Assembly (NCBI GenBank): GCA_029565935.1
Contig: JAKQNF010000036.1
Coordinates: forward strand, 37,552 to 80,287
Direction of reading: 5' to 3'
Length of the DNA stretch: 42,736 bases
Origin: Bacillota bacterium
GTDB taxonomy: Bacteria; Bacillota; DTU025; MWDF01
A model generated the notes under the pieces. The model was not told the DNA's origin. It searched no databases and saw only the letters and a list, made by a program, of their open reading frames with translations. Positions within the stretch are counted from its first letter, which is position 1; each line of letters starts with the position of its first letter. Below, in pieces: positions 9,045 to 16,618 of the stretch. Made by a program: the position numbers and the translations under genes.

Positions 9045-9684
9045 GAAGGTCGGCAGGGCCGCTCGGAAGCTCATATATTCTGCGTTCCCTGAACCTCATC
9101 GGTGTCTGGCCTGCAAGGATGCCCTCACCAGGGAGGCTTTGGGCATCAAGCTCTGCCACGCATGCTCTTCAAAGCTGGCCACGGCGATCGTATTCATGAG
9201 GGAACCTGGCGGAAGCGGGGGCGGTCTCAGACGATCAGCCGTCAGTCTCAGCTCCGAGGCAGGATGCCTTGCAGACATACTCATAGCAGGAGGTAAAGAC
9301 GGCCATGCGGCACTTTCCAAGGCAGTAGCCCATGCAGTCCCCATCATTGAGTACATGGGAGTGGATTCTGTATACACGATGCAGGCAAGGCCTAAGGTGG
9401 GTAAGGATATGCCGATGAATGCGCTTGGAAGGTCCATGGCGGCCGCTTTCGTCTGCAGGTACATGGGAGCCATACCGTCCGCAGGCGGATCATGGCAGGA
9501 CGCCAGCATCTCCAGGTATTCGGGGAAGGGCCTCGGCAGGGGGCAAGCCTCATCGTATCCGCTCATGCTCTTGCCGTATGGGCAGGACCTCGATCCTGCG
9601 GTCGACCTGCTCGCCGTGCGCGGCGCGGTGAAGATCATGACGGTGCAAATAGGGAGGTATCATGTTGAGCAGGATAGGGTATAA
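9031..9684 (+). CDS. ComFC-like protein lacking the PRPP-binding motif
   Basis: This 217-residue protein overlaps comFA by 14 bases, the position of comFC in many Firmicutes. It keeps the N-terminal cysteine pairs (CLACKD and LCHACSSK) of ComFC. The order of hydrophobic segments also fits a type I phosphoribosyltransferase, down to a final RGAVKIMTVQIGR that lines up with the last strand. The expected PRPP loop, hydrophobic-DD-x-x-TTG, is absent: its place is held by LLPYGQDLDPAVDLLAV. The usual PVP and RGFNQ-type segments are also hard to find. I infer a diverged, probably catalytically inactive ComFC relative. The start fits an AAAGGAGG about 8 bases upstream. Confidence 0.65.
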   Translation: MEIAEKVGRAARKLIYSAFPEPHRCLACKDALTREALGIKLCHACSSKLATAIVFMREPGGSGGGLRRSAVSLSSEAGCLADILIAGGKDGHAALSKAVAHAVPIIEYMGVDSVYTMQARPKVGKDMPMNALGRSMAAAFVCRYMGAIPSAGGSWQDASISRYSGKGLGRGQASSYPLMLLPYGQDLDPAVDLLAVRGAVKIMTVQIGRYHVEQDRV

Positions 9685-9715
9685 TTATCTAATCGTAACT
9701 TAGCATGGAGGAGAG

Positions 9716-10939
9716 ATTACCATAGCATTACTAGTCGCCCTGTCCCTTGCCGTAGTCCTTATCCTCATAAGGCTCAAGCTCCCCAACGGCCTCGCTATGT
9801 CCGCGGGAGCCCTGGTGGTGACCATAGCTTCCGGCATGGACCTTGCGGGCATAGCAAGGACCGCCTGGGACACGCTGAGATCGCTGCAGACGATCAGCAT
9901 CCTGGGCACAATGCTCCTTGTGATGGCCCTAGAGAGCCTGATGACGAGGTACGGGCTCATAGACCGCCTGATAGCCTCCCTCGGGAAGCTGATCCCCGAC
10001 AGAAGAGCACACATGATGATACTGCCTGCTTTCATGGGGCTTCTTCCCTCCGCGGGAGGGGCTTTGCTCTCATGCCCGATGGTCGACAAGGCGTCGGACG
10101 GTTCTGGGATGAGCCCCGAGCAGAAGGCATTTACCAATTTCTGGTTCAGGCACATAATGGAGTTCATAGCTCCGGTCTATACCGCGCTGATAATCCTGAC
10201 CCAACTTACGGAACTGCCGATGGCATCCGTGCTTCGTCCCCTGCTGCCCATGGCGGCGATCGCGACATTGGCGGGCCTTCCGGTTTCCTTTGCCAGGGCG
10301 AGGAAGGCAAAGCCCGCAGCGAGGGCCAAGGCAGCTGATGAAAAGGCCGCTGGCTTTAGGGGCGCCCTGAAGGATCTGGCCTTGTCATTCGCTCCGATCG
10401 TCGTGGTGCTGGTCCTCGTGATAGCATTCGGGCTTTCCCCGATGGTCGCGCTGTTGCCGGTAATCCTGGCGTTGGTAGTCATCTTCAGGCCGACCGCCAA
10501 GGACTTTAAGGAGATGGCGGTTAAAGTCCTCAACCCGGGGATAATCACGATGGTGCTCGGCATCATGTTCTACAAGGAAGCTCTTTCCGCTTCCGGCGGC
10601 ATAAGCGCGCTGGCGGATGCTTTCACAAGGCTCGGGCTTCCGATGCGGGCAATGATCGTAGCCTTGCCGTTTAGCGTCGGGCTGCTCACGGGCATGTCCT
10701 CCGTGACGATGGCGCTGGCGCTTCCGATACTAATATCGATGTACGGCCTCGGGGCCATGACGCCGCACGTGGCCGCCCTTGCCTATGTCGGCTGCAACAT
10801 GGGCATGAACCTTACCCCCACCCACCTGTGCTTGGTGCTTACGGTCGGCTATTTCAAGGTGGACCTCATCAAGGTCATAGGCATGATCTTCATCCCCGCG
10901 ATGGTGACGCTCGCCGCGGCCCTGCTCATACTCGCCTGA
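9716..10939 (+). CDS. DUF401 family integral membrane protein (probable permease)
   Basis: About ten hydrophobic segments are visible, with a polar loop near the middle. GLLPSAGGALLSCPMVD and NFWFRHIMEFIAP match what I recall of the DUF401 family, predicted permeases of unknown substrate related to anion/gluconate-type carriers. The first ATG in frame, 9797, would cut off the first membrane segment (LLVALSLAVVLILIRLKLP), which is encoded upstream in the same open frame. No ATG, GTG or TTG exists between the in-frame stop at 9701 and 9797. The best Shine-Dalgarno (GGAGG 9707-9711) points to ATT at 9716 or ATA at 9722. I give ATT 9716, a rare but known start codon. A base error near 9705-9720 is the alternative. 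Confidence 0.75.
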   Translation: MTIALLVALSLAVVLILIRLKLPNGLAMSAGALVVTIASGMDLAGIARTAWDTLRSLQTISILGTMLLVMALESLMTRYGLIDRLIASLGKLIPDRRAHMMILPAFMGLLPSAGGALLSCPMVDKASDGSGMSPEQKAFTNFWFRHIMEFIAPVYTALIILTQLTELPMASVLRPLLPMAAIATLAGLPVSFARARKAKPAARAKAADEKAAGFRGALKDLALSFAPIVVVLVLVIAFGLSPMVALLPVILALVVIFRPTAKDFKEMAVKVLNPGIITMVLGIMFYKEALSASGGISALADAFTRLGLPMRAMIVALPFSVGLLTGMSSVTMALALPILISMYGLGAMTPHVAALAYVGCNMGMNLTPTHLCLVLTVGYFKVDLIKVIGMIFIPAMVTLAAALLILA

Positions 10940-11185
10940 TTGGAGGAACCTGGGCACATGGAGGGCCGTTCTAGTAAGTGAGGGCGCTAATGCCCAAGAC
11001 GGAGCGCATCCCAGGCAGTACACGCTAGAACGGTCAGGCGTCAAGTACATGTCGCAACGGATGCCTAGAAAGCGGATAATGAATATAAGGGGGCGTCAGG
11101 ACCGAAGCAAGAAGGAATCCAAAGCACCGGAGTTGAAACGGTAAGTACGGCAACGACCGGCATAATACTGAAAGGAGCTGGTCAA
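10940..11185 (+). other. Gene-free leader region upstream of hpf with a long hairpin
   Basis: This is the largest gap in the window, 246 bases. It contains an 11-bp inverted repeat, 10964-10974 with 11025-11035, allowing one G-U pair. Inside it a smaller GGGC/GCCC hairpin spans 10982-10995. A Shine-Dalgarno-like GGAGGA sits at 10942-10947, followed by only very short frames. A 31-codon basic frame at 11049-11144 is possible but has a weak ribosome site. I infer a structured leader or small RNA. It matches no riboswitch family I could recall, including SAM, cobalamin, c-di-GMP, c-di-AMP and THF types. Confidence 0.4.
11111..11138 (+). promoter_or_regulatory. Possible sigma-H-type promoter for hpf
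   Basis: The sequence GAAGGAATC at 11111-11119, a 12-base spacer and GTTGAAA at 11132-11138 come close to the Bacillus sigma-H consensus (RNAGGAWWW, 11-12 bases, RNNGAAT), with one mismatch in each half. In B. subtilis hpf is transcribed by sigma-H and sigma-B. A start here would leave about 40 bases before hpf. A chance match is quite possible. Confidence 0.25.
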
Positions 11186-11719
11186 ATGGACATCATTTTC
11201 AAGAGTAGGAATTTCGAGATCACAGACGCGCTCAAAGCCTATACCGAGAAGAAGCTCGCAAGACTGGTGAAGTACTTCGAGCCCGAGAAGATGGAAGCCC
11301 AGGCGATGATGAGCATGCAAAGGGGCATCCACACGCTGGAAGTGACGCTCAACGTCCGTGGCCTGCTGCTTAGGTGCGAGGAGAAGACCGGGGACATGTA
11401 CGCTTCCATAGACGGGGCGGCCGACAAGCTCGAAAGGCAGATCCACAAGTTCAAGACCAGGATCAACAGGAAGATCCGGGAGACCCACGGCCAGGTTGTC
11501 GCGCCAATCGCGCCCGGCCCCGGCGAGGAGCCGGAACCGGTCATAGTCAAGACGAAGAGGTTCGAGTTCAAGCCGATGACCTCCGAGGAGGCGGTCATGC
11601 AGATGGACCTTCTCGGGCACGATTTCTTCGTGTTCACCAACACGGACAACAAAGGACATGTATGCGTAGTGTATCGCCGCAAGGACGGCAACTACGGACT
11701 TATAGAGCCCGAACAATGA
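11186..11719 (+). CDS. hpf: Ribosome hibernation promoting factor, long form
   Basis: Binds the 30S decoding region in stationary phase and, in the long form, dimerises 70S ribosomes into inactive 100S particles. The 177 residues contain the N-terminal HPF/YfiA domain (MDIIFKSRNFEITDALKAYT up to about residue 100), a Pro/Glu-rich linker, and the C-terminal dimerisation domain (FEFKPMTSEEAVMQMDLLGH, then FFVFTN and VVYRRKDGNYGLIEP). ATG 11186 follows AAAGGAG. It is monocistronic by appearance: a long leader lies before it and a strong terminator after it. Confidence 0.95.
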   Translation: MDIIFKSRNFEITDALKAYTEKKLARLVKYFEPEKMEAQAMMSMQRGIHTLEVTLNVRGLLLRCEEKTGDMYASIDGAADKLERQIHKFKTRINRKIRETHGQVVAPIAPGPGEEPEPVIVKTKRFEFKPMTSEEAVMQMDLLGHDFFVFTNTDNKGHVCVVYRRKDGNYGLIEPEQ

Positions 11720-11737
11720 ATGGGGAAACCTAACATG

Positions 11738-11771
11738 GATGGGCTTCCGTAAGGGAGCCCATCCGCTTTTT
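11738..11771 (+). terminator. Rho-independent terminator after hpf
   Basis: An 11-bp stem with one T-G pair (11738-11748 with 11753-11763) closes a GTAA tetraloop and is followed by a run of five T residues. It isolates hpf from the next gene. Confidence 0.9.
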
Positions 11772-11787
11772 GTTATGACGGGAAGAG

Positions 11788-12900
11788 GTGCGATCAAGAG
11801 TGCTCAGTATGGTCGTATTCGAGGGCGGGCGCCCGAACGGGAAAGTGGATACCTGGCTATCCGGCATCAGGGGTAGGATGGCAGCTGAACTGGCCCTTAA
11901 AGGCCTGGGCTGCGGCGCTTTCGCCGAGGTGCTGCTCGTGGGCGACAGGGACATAGAGACGGATCCCAGGATCCGCAAAGTGGATTCCTCGCATTACAGG
12001 CCCTTCCATTTCGGCAGGGCCCTTACGAGGGTTCTGAAGGAGCAGGAGATCGACGGCTTCTGCTATTTCTCAGGCGGCTCGGCGTCTCTTTATTCAGAGG
12101 CCGACCTTATGAGGTTCGCAAGGACCGTGGAAAGAGAAGAAGGCGCCATCGTCGCGAACAACGCTTACTCGGCGGACTTCTTCGGCTGCTCGACCAGCTC
12201 GGCCTTCCTGTCGGAGGACCTTCCCGACCAGGACAACTGCATGCCGATATACCTGGCCGATAGAGGAAGGGCGAAGCTCGCCCCTCTTCCGTATTCGCCC
12301 GAGGCCAGCTTCGACGTCGACACGCCGACCGATGCCATAATACTGGCCATGAGCGGCAGGTGCGCGGGCACGATAGAGGATGCCGTGATGGAAGGCCCCC
12401 CCGGCATGCCGGAAGGCAGGTTCAGAAGGTGCGTCCAGAGGATCAGGGGCATCAAGGAGCTCATGCACAAGGAGTTCACGGACATCACGCTCATGGGAAG
12501 GGTCGGCCCCGCCTCGGTGATGGAGCTCAACAGGCTGACCAGGTGCAGGTACAGGCTGTTCTCGGAGGAGAGGGGAATGCGGTCCTTCGGAAGGGACGCA
12601 GAGGGCACGGCGCGCACTTTCATGGCCGGCATGATGAGGATGATGGGAGTAAAAGGCGCGCTGGAGTTCATGATGTCCCAGACCGAAGGCTTTTTATTCG
12701 ACGACAGGGTGCTGTTCGCCGCCATGGGCGCAAAGCCGAGAGCCGAGGAAAGGTACTTGTGCGACCTGATGGCATGGGAGCTGCTGCCCGAAGGGTTGTT
12801 GAAGGATCTGGCGAAGGCGGCCCTGGAAGTCGACGGGGTCTGCCTAGGCGGCCATAGCCTTGTGAACTCCGGGGCCGTCGTACTCGCAGGACAAGCCTGA
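11788..12900 (+). CDS. Unrecognised protein with a nucleotidyltransferase-like (GT-A) N-terminal half
   Basis: I do not recognise a named family for this 370-residue protein. The N-terminal half resembles MobA/CofC-type nucleotidyltransferases. A hydrophobic strand with a Gly-Gly loop (MVVFEGGRPNGK) opens it. GFCYFSGGSASLYSEADL sits where these enzymes have a G-D-x-P metal-site loop, and FDVDTPTDA resembles their closing DIDTP-x-D motif. The usual second acidic residue looks replaced (GGSA), so activity is uncertain. The C-terminal 150 residues, rich in Met, Arg and Leu, match nothing I know. Starts at GTG 11788, GTG 11800 and ATG 11809 are all possible. It lies between hpf and secA with no gene for a matching pathway nearby. 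Confidence 0.65.
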   Translation: MRSRVLSMVVFEGGRPNGKVDTWLSGIRGRMAAELALKGLGCGAFAEVLLVGDRDIETDPRIRKVDSSHYRPFHFGRALTRVLKEQEIDGFCYFSGGSASLYSEADLMRFARTVEREEGAIVANNAYSADFFGCSTSSAFLSEDLPDQDNCMPIYLADRGRAKLAPLPYSPEASFDVDTPTDAIILAMSGRCAGTIEDAVMEGPPGMPEGRFRRCVQRIRGIKELMHKEFTDITLMGRVGPASVMELNRLTRCRYRLFSEERGMRSFGRDAEGTARTFMAGMMRMMGVKGALEFMMSQTEGFLFDDRVLFAAMGAKPRAEERYLCDLMAWELLPEGLLKDLAKAALEVDGVCLGGHSLVNSGAVVLAGQA

Positions 12901-12905
12901 TGCTG

Positions 12906-12914
12906 TGGTAAAAT
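12906..12914 (+). promoter_or_regulatory. Possible extended -10 promoter for secA
   Basis: TGG followed by TAAAAT (12906-12914) is an extended -10 element 32 bases upstream of the secA start, in an A/T-rich gap of 46 bases. No -35 hexamer is evident. Weak evidence only. Confidence 0.3.
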
Positions 12915-12946
12915 AATATAGTTAAACGTTATTAGGAGTGTTGTGA

Positions 12947-15463
12947 TTGTTCGGATTCCTAAAGAAAGCGTTCGACCCCACGAAGAAGGAGCTGGCCGCA
13001 CTGGCTGAGACGGCCGCCAAGGTGCTGCAGAAAGAACAGCAGATGAAGGGCCTCACAGACGAGGAACTGGCGGCCCTGACGCCTTCTTTCAGGCAGAGGA
13101 TCGAGAACGGTGAGGGCATAGACCAGCTGCTCCCGGAGGCGTTCGCCGCGGTGCGCGAGGTCTCGGTGAGGACCCTTGGCCTAAGGCACTACGACGTGCA
13201 GGTCATGGGCGCCGCTGCCCTTCACAGCGGGCGCATAGCGGAGATGAAGACGGGCGAGGGCAAGACGCTCGCCGCGACCATGCCCGTATACCTCAACGCC
13301 CTTACAGGAAAGGGCGTCCACGTCGTGACCGTAAACGACTACCTTGCGAAGAGGGACTCTGAGTGGATGGGCCCCATATACAAGGCGCTGGGCTTGACTG
13401 TAGGCGTGATCATACACGACCAGACCCCGGCCGAGCGGCGCGAGCAGTACATGTGCGACGTGACCTACGGCACGAACAACGAGTTCGGCTTCGACTACCT
13501 GAGGGACAACATGGTCACCTCGATGGAGAACAGGGTCCAGCGCAAGCACCACTACGCGATAGTGGACGAGGTGGACTCCATACTCATAGACGAGGCAAGG
13601 ACCCCCCTCATCATATCCGGCCAGGCCGAGGACTCCGGCCCCACGTACGCGACGTTCGCCAGGATAGCGCAGTCCCTAGAGCCGGAGGTCGACTACACCG
13701 TCGACGAGAAGGCGAGGACCGTCGCGATCAACGAGCCGGGCATAGACAAGATCGAGAAGAGGATAAACGTAGAGAACCTCTACGACGAGGTCAACATAGA
13801 GCTCATGCACCACGCCCAGGCGGCGCTCAAGGCCAAGGCGCTGTTCAAGCGCGACCGGGACTACATCGTCAGCCCGGACGGCCAGGTGATAATCGTGGAC
13901 GAGTTCACGGGGCGCCTGATGCACGGGCGCCGCTACTCGGACGGCATACACCAGGCGATAGAGGCTAAGGAGGGCGTCAAGGTGCAGGAAGAGCACCGCA
14001 CCATGGCGACCATCACCTTCCAGAACTACTTCAGGATGTACGAGAAGCTCTCCGGCATGACAGGTACGGCCAAGACCGAGGAGGACGAGTTCAGGAGCAT
14101 CTACGGCCTCGACGTCATAGAGATACCCACGGCGAAACCCATGATAAGGCTGGACAACCCGGACGCGGTGTTCAAGAGCCAGAGGGCGAAGTACGATAAC
14201 ATCGTCGCCGACATAGAAGACTGCTACAAGAGGGGCCAGCCGGTCCTCGTCGGCACCGTGAGCATAGACAAGAACGAGGCCCTCTCCGAGATGCTAAAGC
14301 GCAAGGGCATAAAGCACCAGGTGCTGAACGCCAAGTTCCACGAGAAGGAAGCTGAGATAATAAAGCTGGCCGGACAGAAAGGCGCCGTCACCATAGCCAC
14401 CAACATGGCCGGCCGCGGCACCGACATAGTCCTGGGCGATGGGGTGCCCGCCCTTGGCGGCCTGCACGTCATAGGCACCGAAAGGCATGAGAGCAGGCGC
14501 ATAGACAACCAGCTGAGGGGCCGTTCCGGTCGCCAGGGCGACCCTGGCTCGTCCAGGTTCTACGTCGCCATGGACGACGACTTGATGAGGCTGTTCGGCG
14601 GGGAGAACATAGGCAAGATCCTTGGCATCATCGGCTGGAACGAGGGCGAGGCGATCGAGCACCCGCAGCTGTCCAGGCAGATCGAGGCGGCCCAGAAGAG
14701 GGTCGAATCAAGGCACTTCGACATGAGGAAGCACCTGCTGCAGTACGACGACGTCATGAACAAGCAGAGGGAGGCTATCTACTCCCAGAGGGACGTGATA
14801 CTGCGCGGCGAGAACATCAAGGAACGCTCGGTCGAGCTGTGCAAGAAGACCGCCGAGGGGCTCGCCAGGGCGTTCGCCGACGAGAAGGGCCATCCCGACG
14901 AATGGGACGTCGAAGGGCTGGCGGAGCAGCTCACCCAGCTGGTGGGCCGGCGCATCATAGCGGACGGGCTCAAGGCCTCGGACTGGAAAGGCCTGATCGA
15001 AGGGATAGACGCCGCGATAGCGGATTCATACGAGCAAAGGGAGCTCACCGTGGGCAGCGACCGCATGAGGGCGCTCGAAAGGGCGATAATGCTCTATCTC
15101 ATCGACAATAAATGGGTGGACCACCTATCGAACATAGAGCTGCTCAAGGAGGGCATCGGGCTCAGGGCCTACGGACAGCAGGACCCGCTCATCGAATATC
15201 GCAAGGAATCCTTCAACATGTTCAACGACATGCTCCAGTCCATAGGCGAGGACTTCATCAAGCTCGTCATGAGGGTGCGTTTCCGCGAGGAGGGCGAGGA
15301 GGCCAAGCCTCCCGTGAAGTCCGTGTTCAAGAACGTCGCCACCAACAGGTCCCAGGAGGGGCACAAGGAACCGGTAAAGGCGAAGGACAAGGTGGGAAGG
15401 AACGACCCGTGCCCTTGCGGCAGCGGGAAGAAATACAAGAAATGCTGCGGGATGGGCAAATAG
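12947..15463 (+). CDS. secA: Preprotein translocase ATPase SecA
   Basis: Motor ATPase that drives unfolded preproteins through SecYEG. The 838-residue length is typical. Walker A (MKTGEGKTLAAT) is near residue 100 and the DEAD-type box (IVDEVDSILIDEARTPLI) near residue 205. TNMAGRGTDI and the LRGRSGRQGDPGSSRFY motif follow in the second nucleotide-binding domain. The C-terminus carries the zinc-binding SEC-C motif CPCGSGKKYKKCC, which binds SecB or ribosomes. The start is TTG 12947, 8 bases after AGGAG. The next gene, prfB, begins 25 bases downstream and is probably co-transcribed, a common order in Firmicutes. Confidence 0.98.
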   Translation: MFGFLKKAFDPTKKELAALAETAAKVLQKEQQMKGLTDEELAALTPSFRQRIENGEGIDQLLPEAFAAVREVSVRTLGLRHYDVQVMGAAALHSGRIAEMKTGEGKTLAATMPVYLNALTGKGVHVVTVNDYLAKRDSEWMGPIYKALGLTVGVIIHDQTPAERREQYMCDVTYGTNNEFGFDYLRDNMVTSMENRVQRKHHYAIVDEVDSILIDEARTPLIISGQAEDSGPTYATFARIAQSLEPEVDYTVDEKARTVAINEPGIDKIEKRINVENLYDEVNIELMHHAQAALKAKALFKRDRDYIVSPDGQVIIVDEFTGRLMHGRRYSDGIHQAIEAKEGVKVQEEHRTMATITFQNYFRMYEKLSGMTGTAKTEEDEFRSIYGLDVIEIPTAKPMIRLDNPDAVFKSQRAKYDNIVADIEDCYKRGQPVLVGTVSIDKNEALSEMLKRKGIKHQVLNAKFHEKEAEIIKLAGQKGAVTIATNMAGRGTDIVLGDGVPALGGLHVIGTERHESRRIDNQLRGRSGRQGDPGSSRFYVAMDDDLMRLFGGENIGKILGIIGWNEGEAIEHPQLSRQIEAAQKRVESRHFDMRKHLLQYDDVMNKQREAIYSQRDVILRGENIKERSVELCKKTAEGLARAFADEKGHPDEWDVEGLAEQLTQLVGRRIIADGLKASDWKGLIEGIDAAIADSYEQRELTVGSDRMRALERAIMLYLIDNKWVDHLSNIELLKEGIGLRAYGQQDPLIEYRKESFNMFNDMLQSIGEDFIKLVMRVRFREEGEEAKPPVKSVFKNVATNRSQEGHKEPVKAKDKVGRNDPCPCGSGKKYKKCCGMGK

Positions 15464-15488
15464 CCCGTAAGGAGAGGTAGAAGAAAAC

Positions 15489-16598
15489 ATGAGGGCGGAG
15501 CTCGCGACACCGATAGAGGAACTGGATTCTCACATAGAGCGCATGCGCTCCTACATGCTCATCGACGACAAGCTCAAGAAGCTGGAAGAGCTGCACGAGC
15601 AGGCCTCGGCGCCCGATTTGTGGGACGACCGGGAGAAGGCGCAGAAGCTGATGCAGAAGATAGCGTCGATGGAAGCGCCCATCGAGAAGTACAACTCGTT
15701 CAGGTCCAGGATCGAGGACATCGAGACTCTCGCCGAGATGGCCGACGAGGAGGACGATGAGGATACTTGCGGGGAGTGCCTGCACATGATTGCGGCGCTG
15801 AAGAAGGACCTGGAACACGCCGAGATGGCCACCATGCTGTCCGGCGAGTACGACTCTGGGGACGCGATAGTCTCTATACACCCCGGCGCTGGGGGCACCG
15901 AGAGCAATGACTGGGCTCAGATGCTCTTCAGGATGTACACCCGCTGGGCCGAGACGAGCGACTTCGGCGTTGAGGTGGCGGACTACCAGCCCGGCGACGA
16001 AGCGGGGCTTAAAAGCGCTACTTTCTTCGTGAAAGGCGAGAACGCGTACGGCTACCTCAGGTCCGAGAAGGGAGTCCACAGGCTCGTGAGGATATCCCCG
16101 TTCGACGCTTCGGCCAGGAGGCACACATCGTTCGTATCGGTGGACGTGCTGCCTGAGATCAAGGACGCGCAAGTGGAGATAAACCCCGAGGACCTGAAGA
16201 TCGACACCTACAGGAGCGGCGGGGCCGGAGGCCAGCACGTAAACAAGACCGAGAGCGCCATAAGGATAACCCATATCCCCTCGGGCATCATAGTCTCGTG
16301 CCAGAACGAGAGGTCCCAGTACAACAACAAGGAAGTCGCGATGAGGATACTCAAGGCGAGGCTGGTGCAGAAGCAGCGCGAGGAGCAGGAGCGCAAGATA
16401 GCCGAGATGCGCGGAGAGCACATGGAGATTGCATGGGGCAGCCAGATCAGGTCCTATGTGTTCCAGCCGTACACCATGGTGAAGGACCACAGGACCGGTT
16501 GGGAGACGGGCGACATCAACTCGGTGATGGACGGGGAGCTGGACGAGCTCATCGACGCTTATCTGAGGATGAAAGTGGCGGACTCGCAGAAGTCCTAG
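15489..16598 (+). CDS. prfB: Peptide chain release factor 2
   Basis: Recognises UAA and UGA stop codons and triggers peptide release. The 369 residues contain the anticodon-mimic SPF motif (SPFDASARRHTSF) and the catalytic GGQ loop (SGGAGGQHVNKTESAIR). The gene reads in one frame from ATG 15489. The place where many bacteria have the autoregulatory +1 frameshift (an in-frame TGA near codon 25) reads as sense codons here, around MRSYMLIDDK. It follows secA and is followed 20 bases later by a DUF5693 gene. Confidence 0.97.
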   Translation: MRAELATPIEELDSHIERMRSYMLIDDKLKKLEELHEQASAPDLWDDREKAQKLMQKIASMEAPIEKYNSFRSRIEDIETLAEMADEEDDEDTCGECLHMIAALKKDLEHAEMATMLSGEYDSGDAIVSIHPGAGGTESNDWAQMLFRMYTRWAETSDFGVEVADYQPGDEAGLKSATFFVKGENAYGYLRSEKGVHRLVRISPFDASARRHTSFVSVDVLPEIKDAQVEINPEDLKIDTYRSGGAGGQHVNKTESAIRITHIPSGIIVSCQNERSQYNNKEVAMRILKARLVQKQREEQERKIAEMRGEHMEIAWGSQIRSYVFQPYTMVKDHRTGWETGDINSVMDGELDELIDAYLRMKVADSQKS

Positions 16599-16618
16599 CC
16601 CGCCGGAGGTGCAGAGGG

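Noticed and set aside
10958-11027. Two very short frames (7 and 16 codons) after GGAGGA in the hpf leader
   Set aside because: Too short to assess; they coincide with the hairpin and could be chance. They might be a leader peptide, but nothing else supports it.
11049-11144. Small basic open frame of 31 codons upstream of hpf
   Set aside because: The ribosome site is weak, the composition is not convincing, and the region overlaps the end of the possible leader RNA. Kept only as a note in the leader entry.
16298-16618. Upstream extension of the DUF5693 reading frame
   Set aside because: It runs inside prfB in another frame; the signal-anchor helix and GGAGG support ATG 16619.
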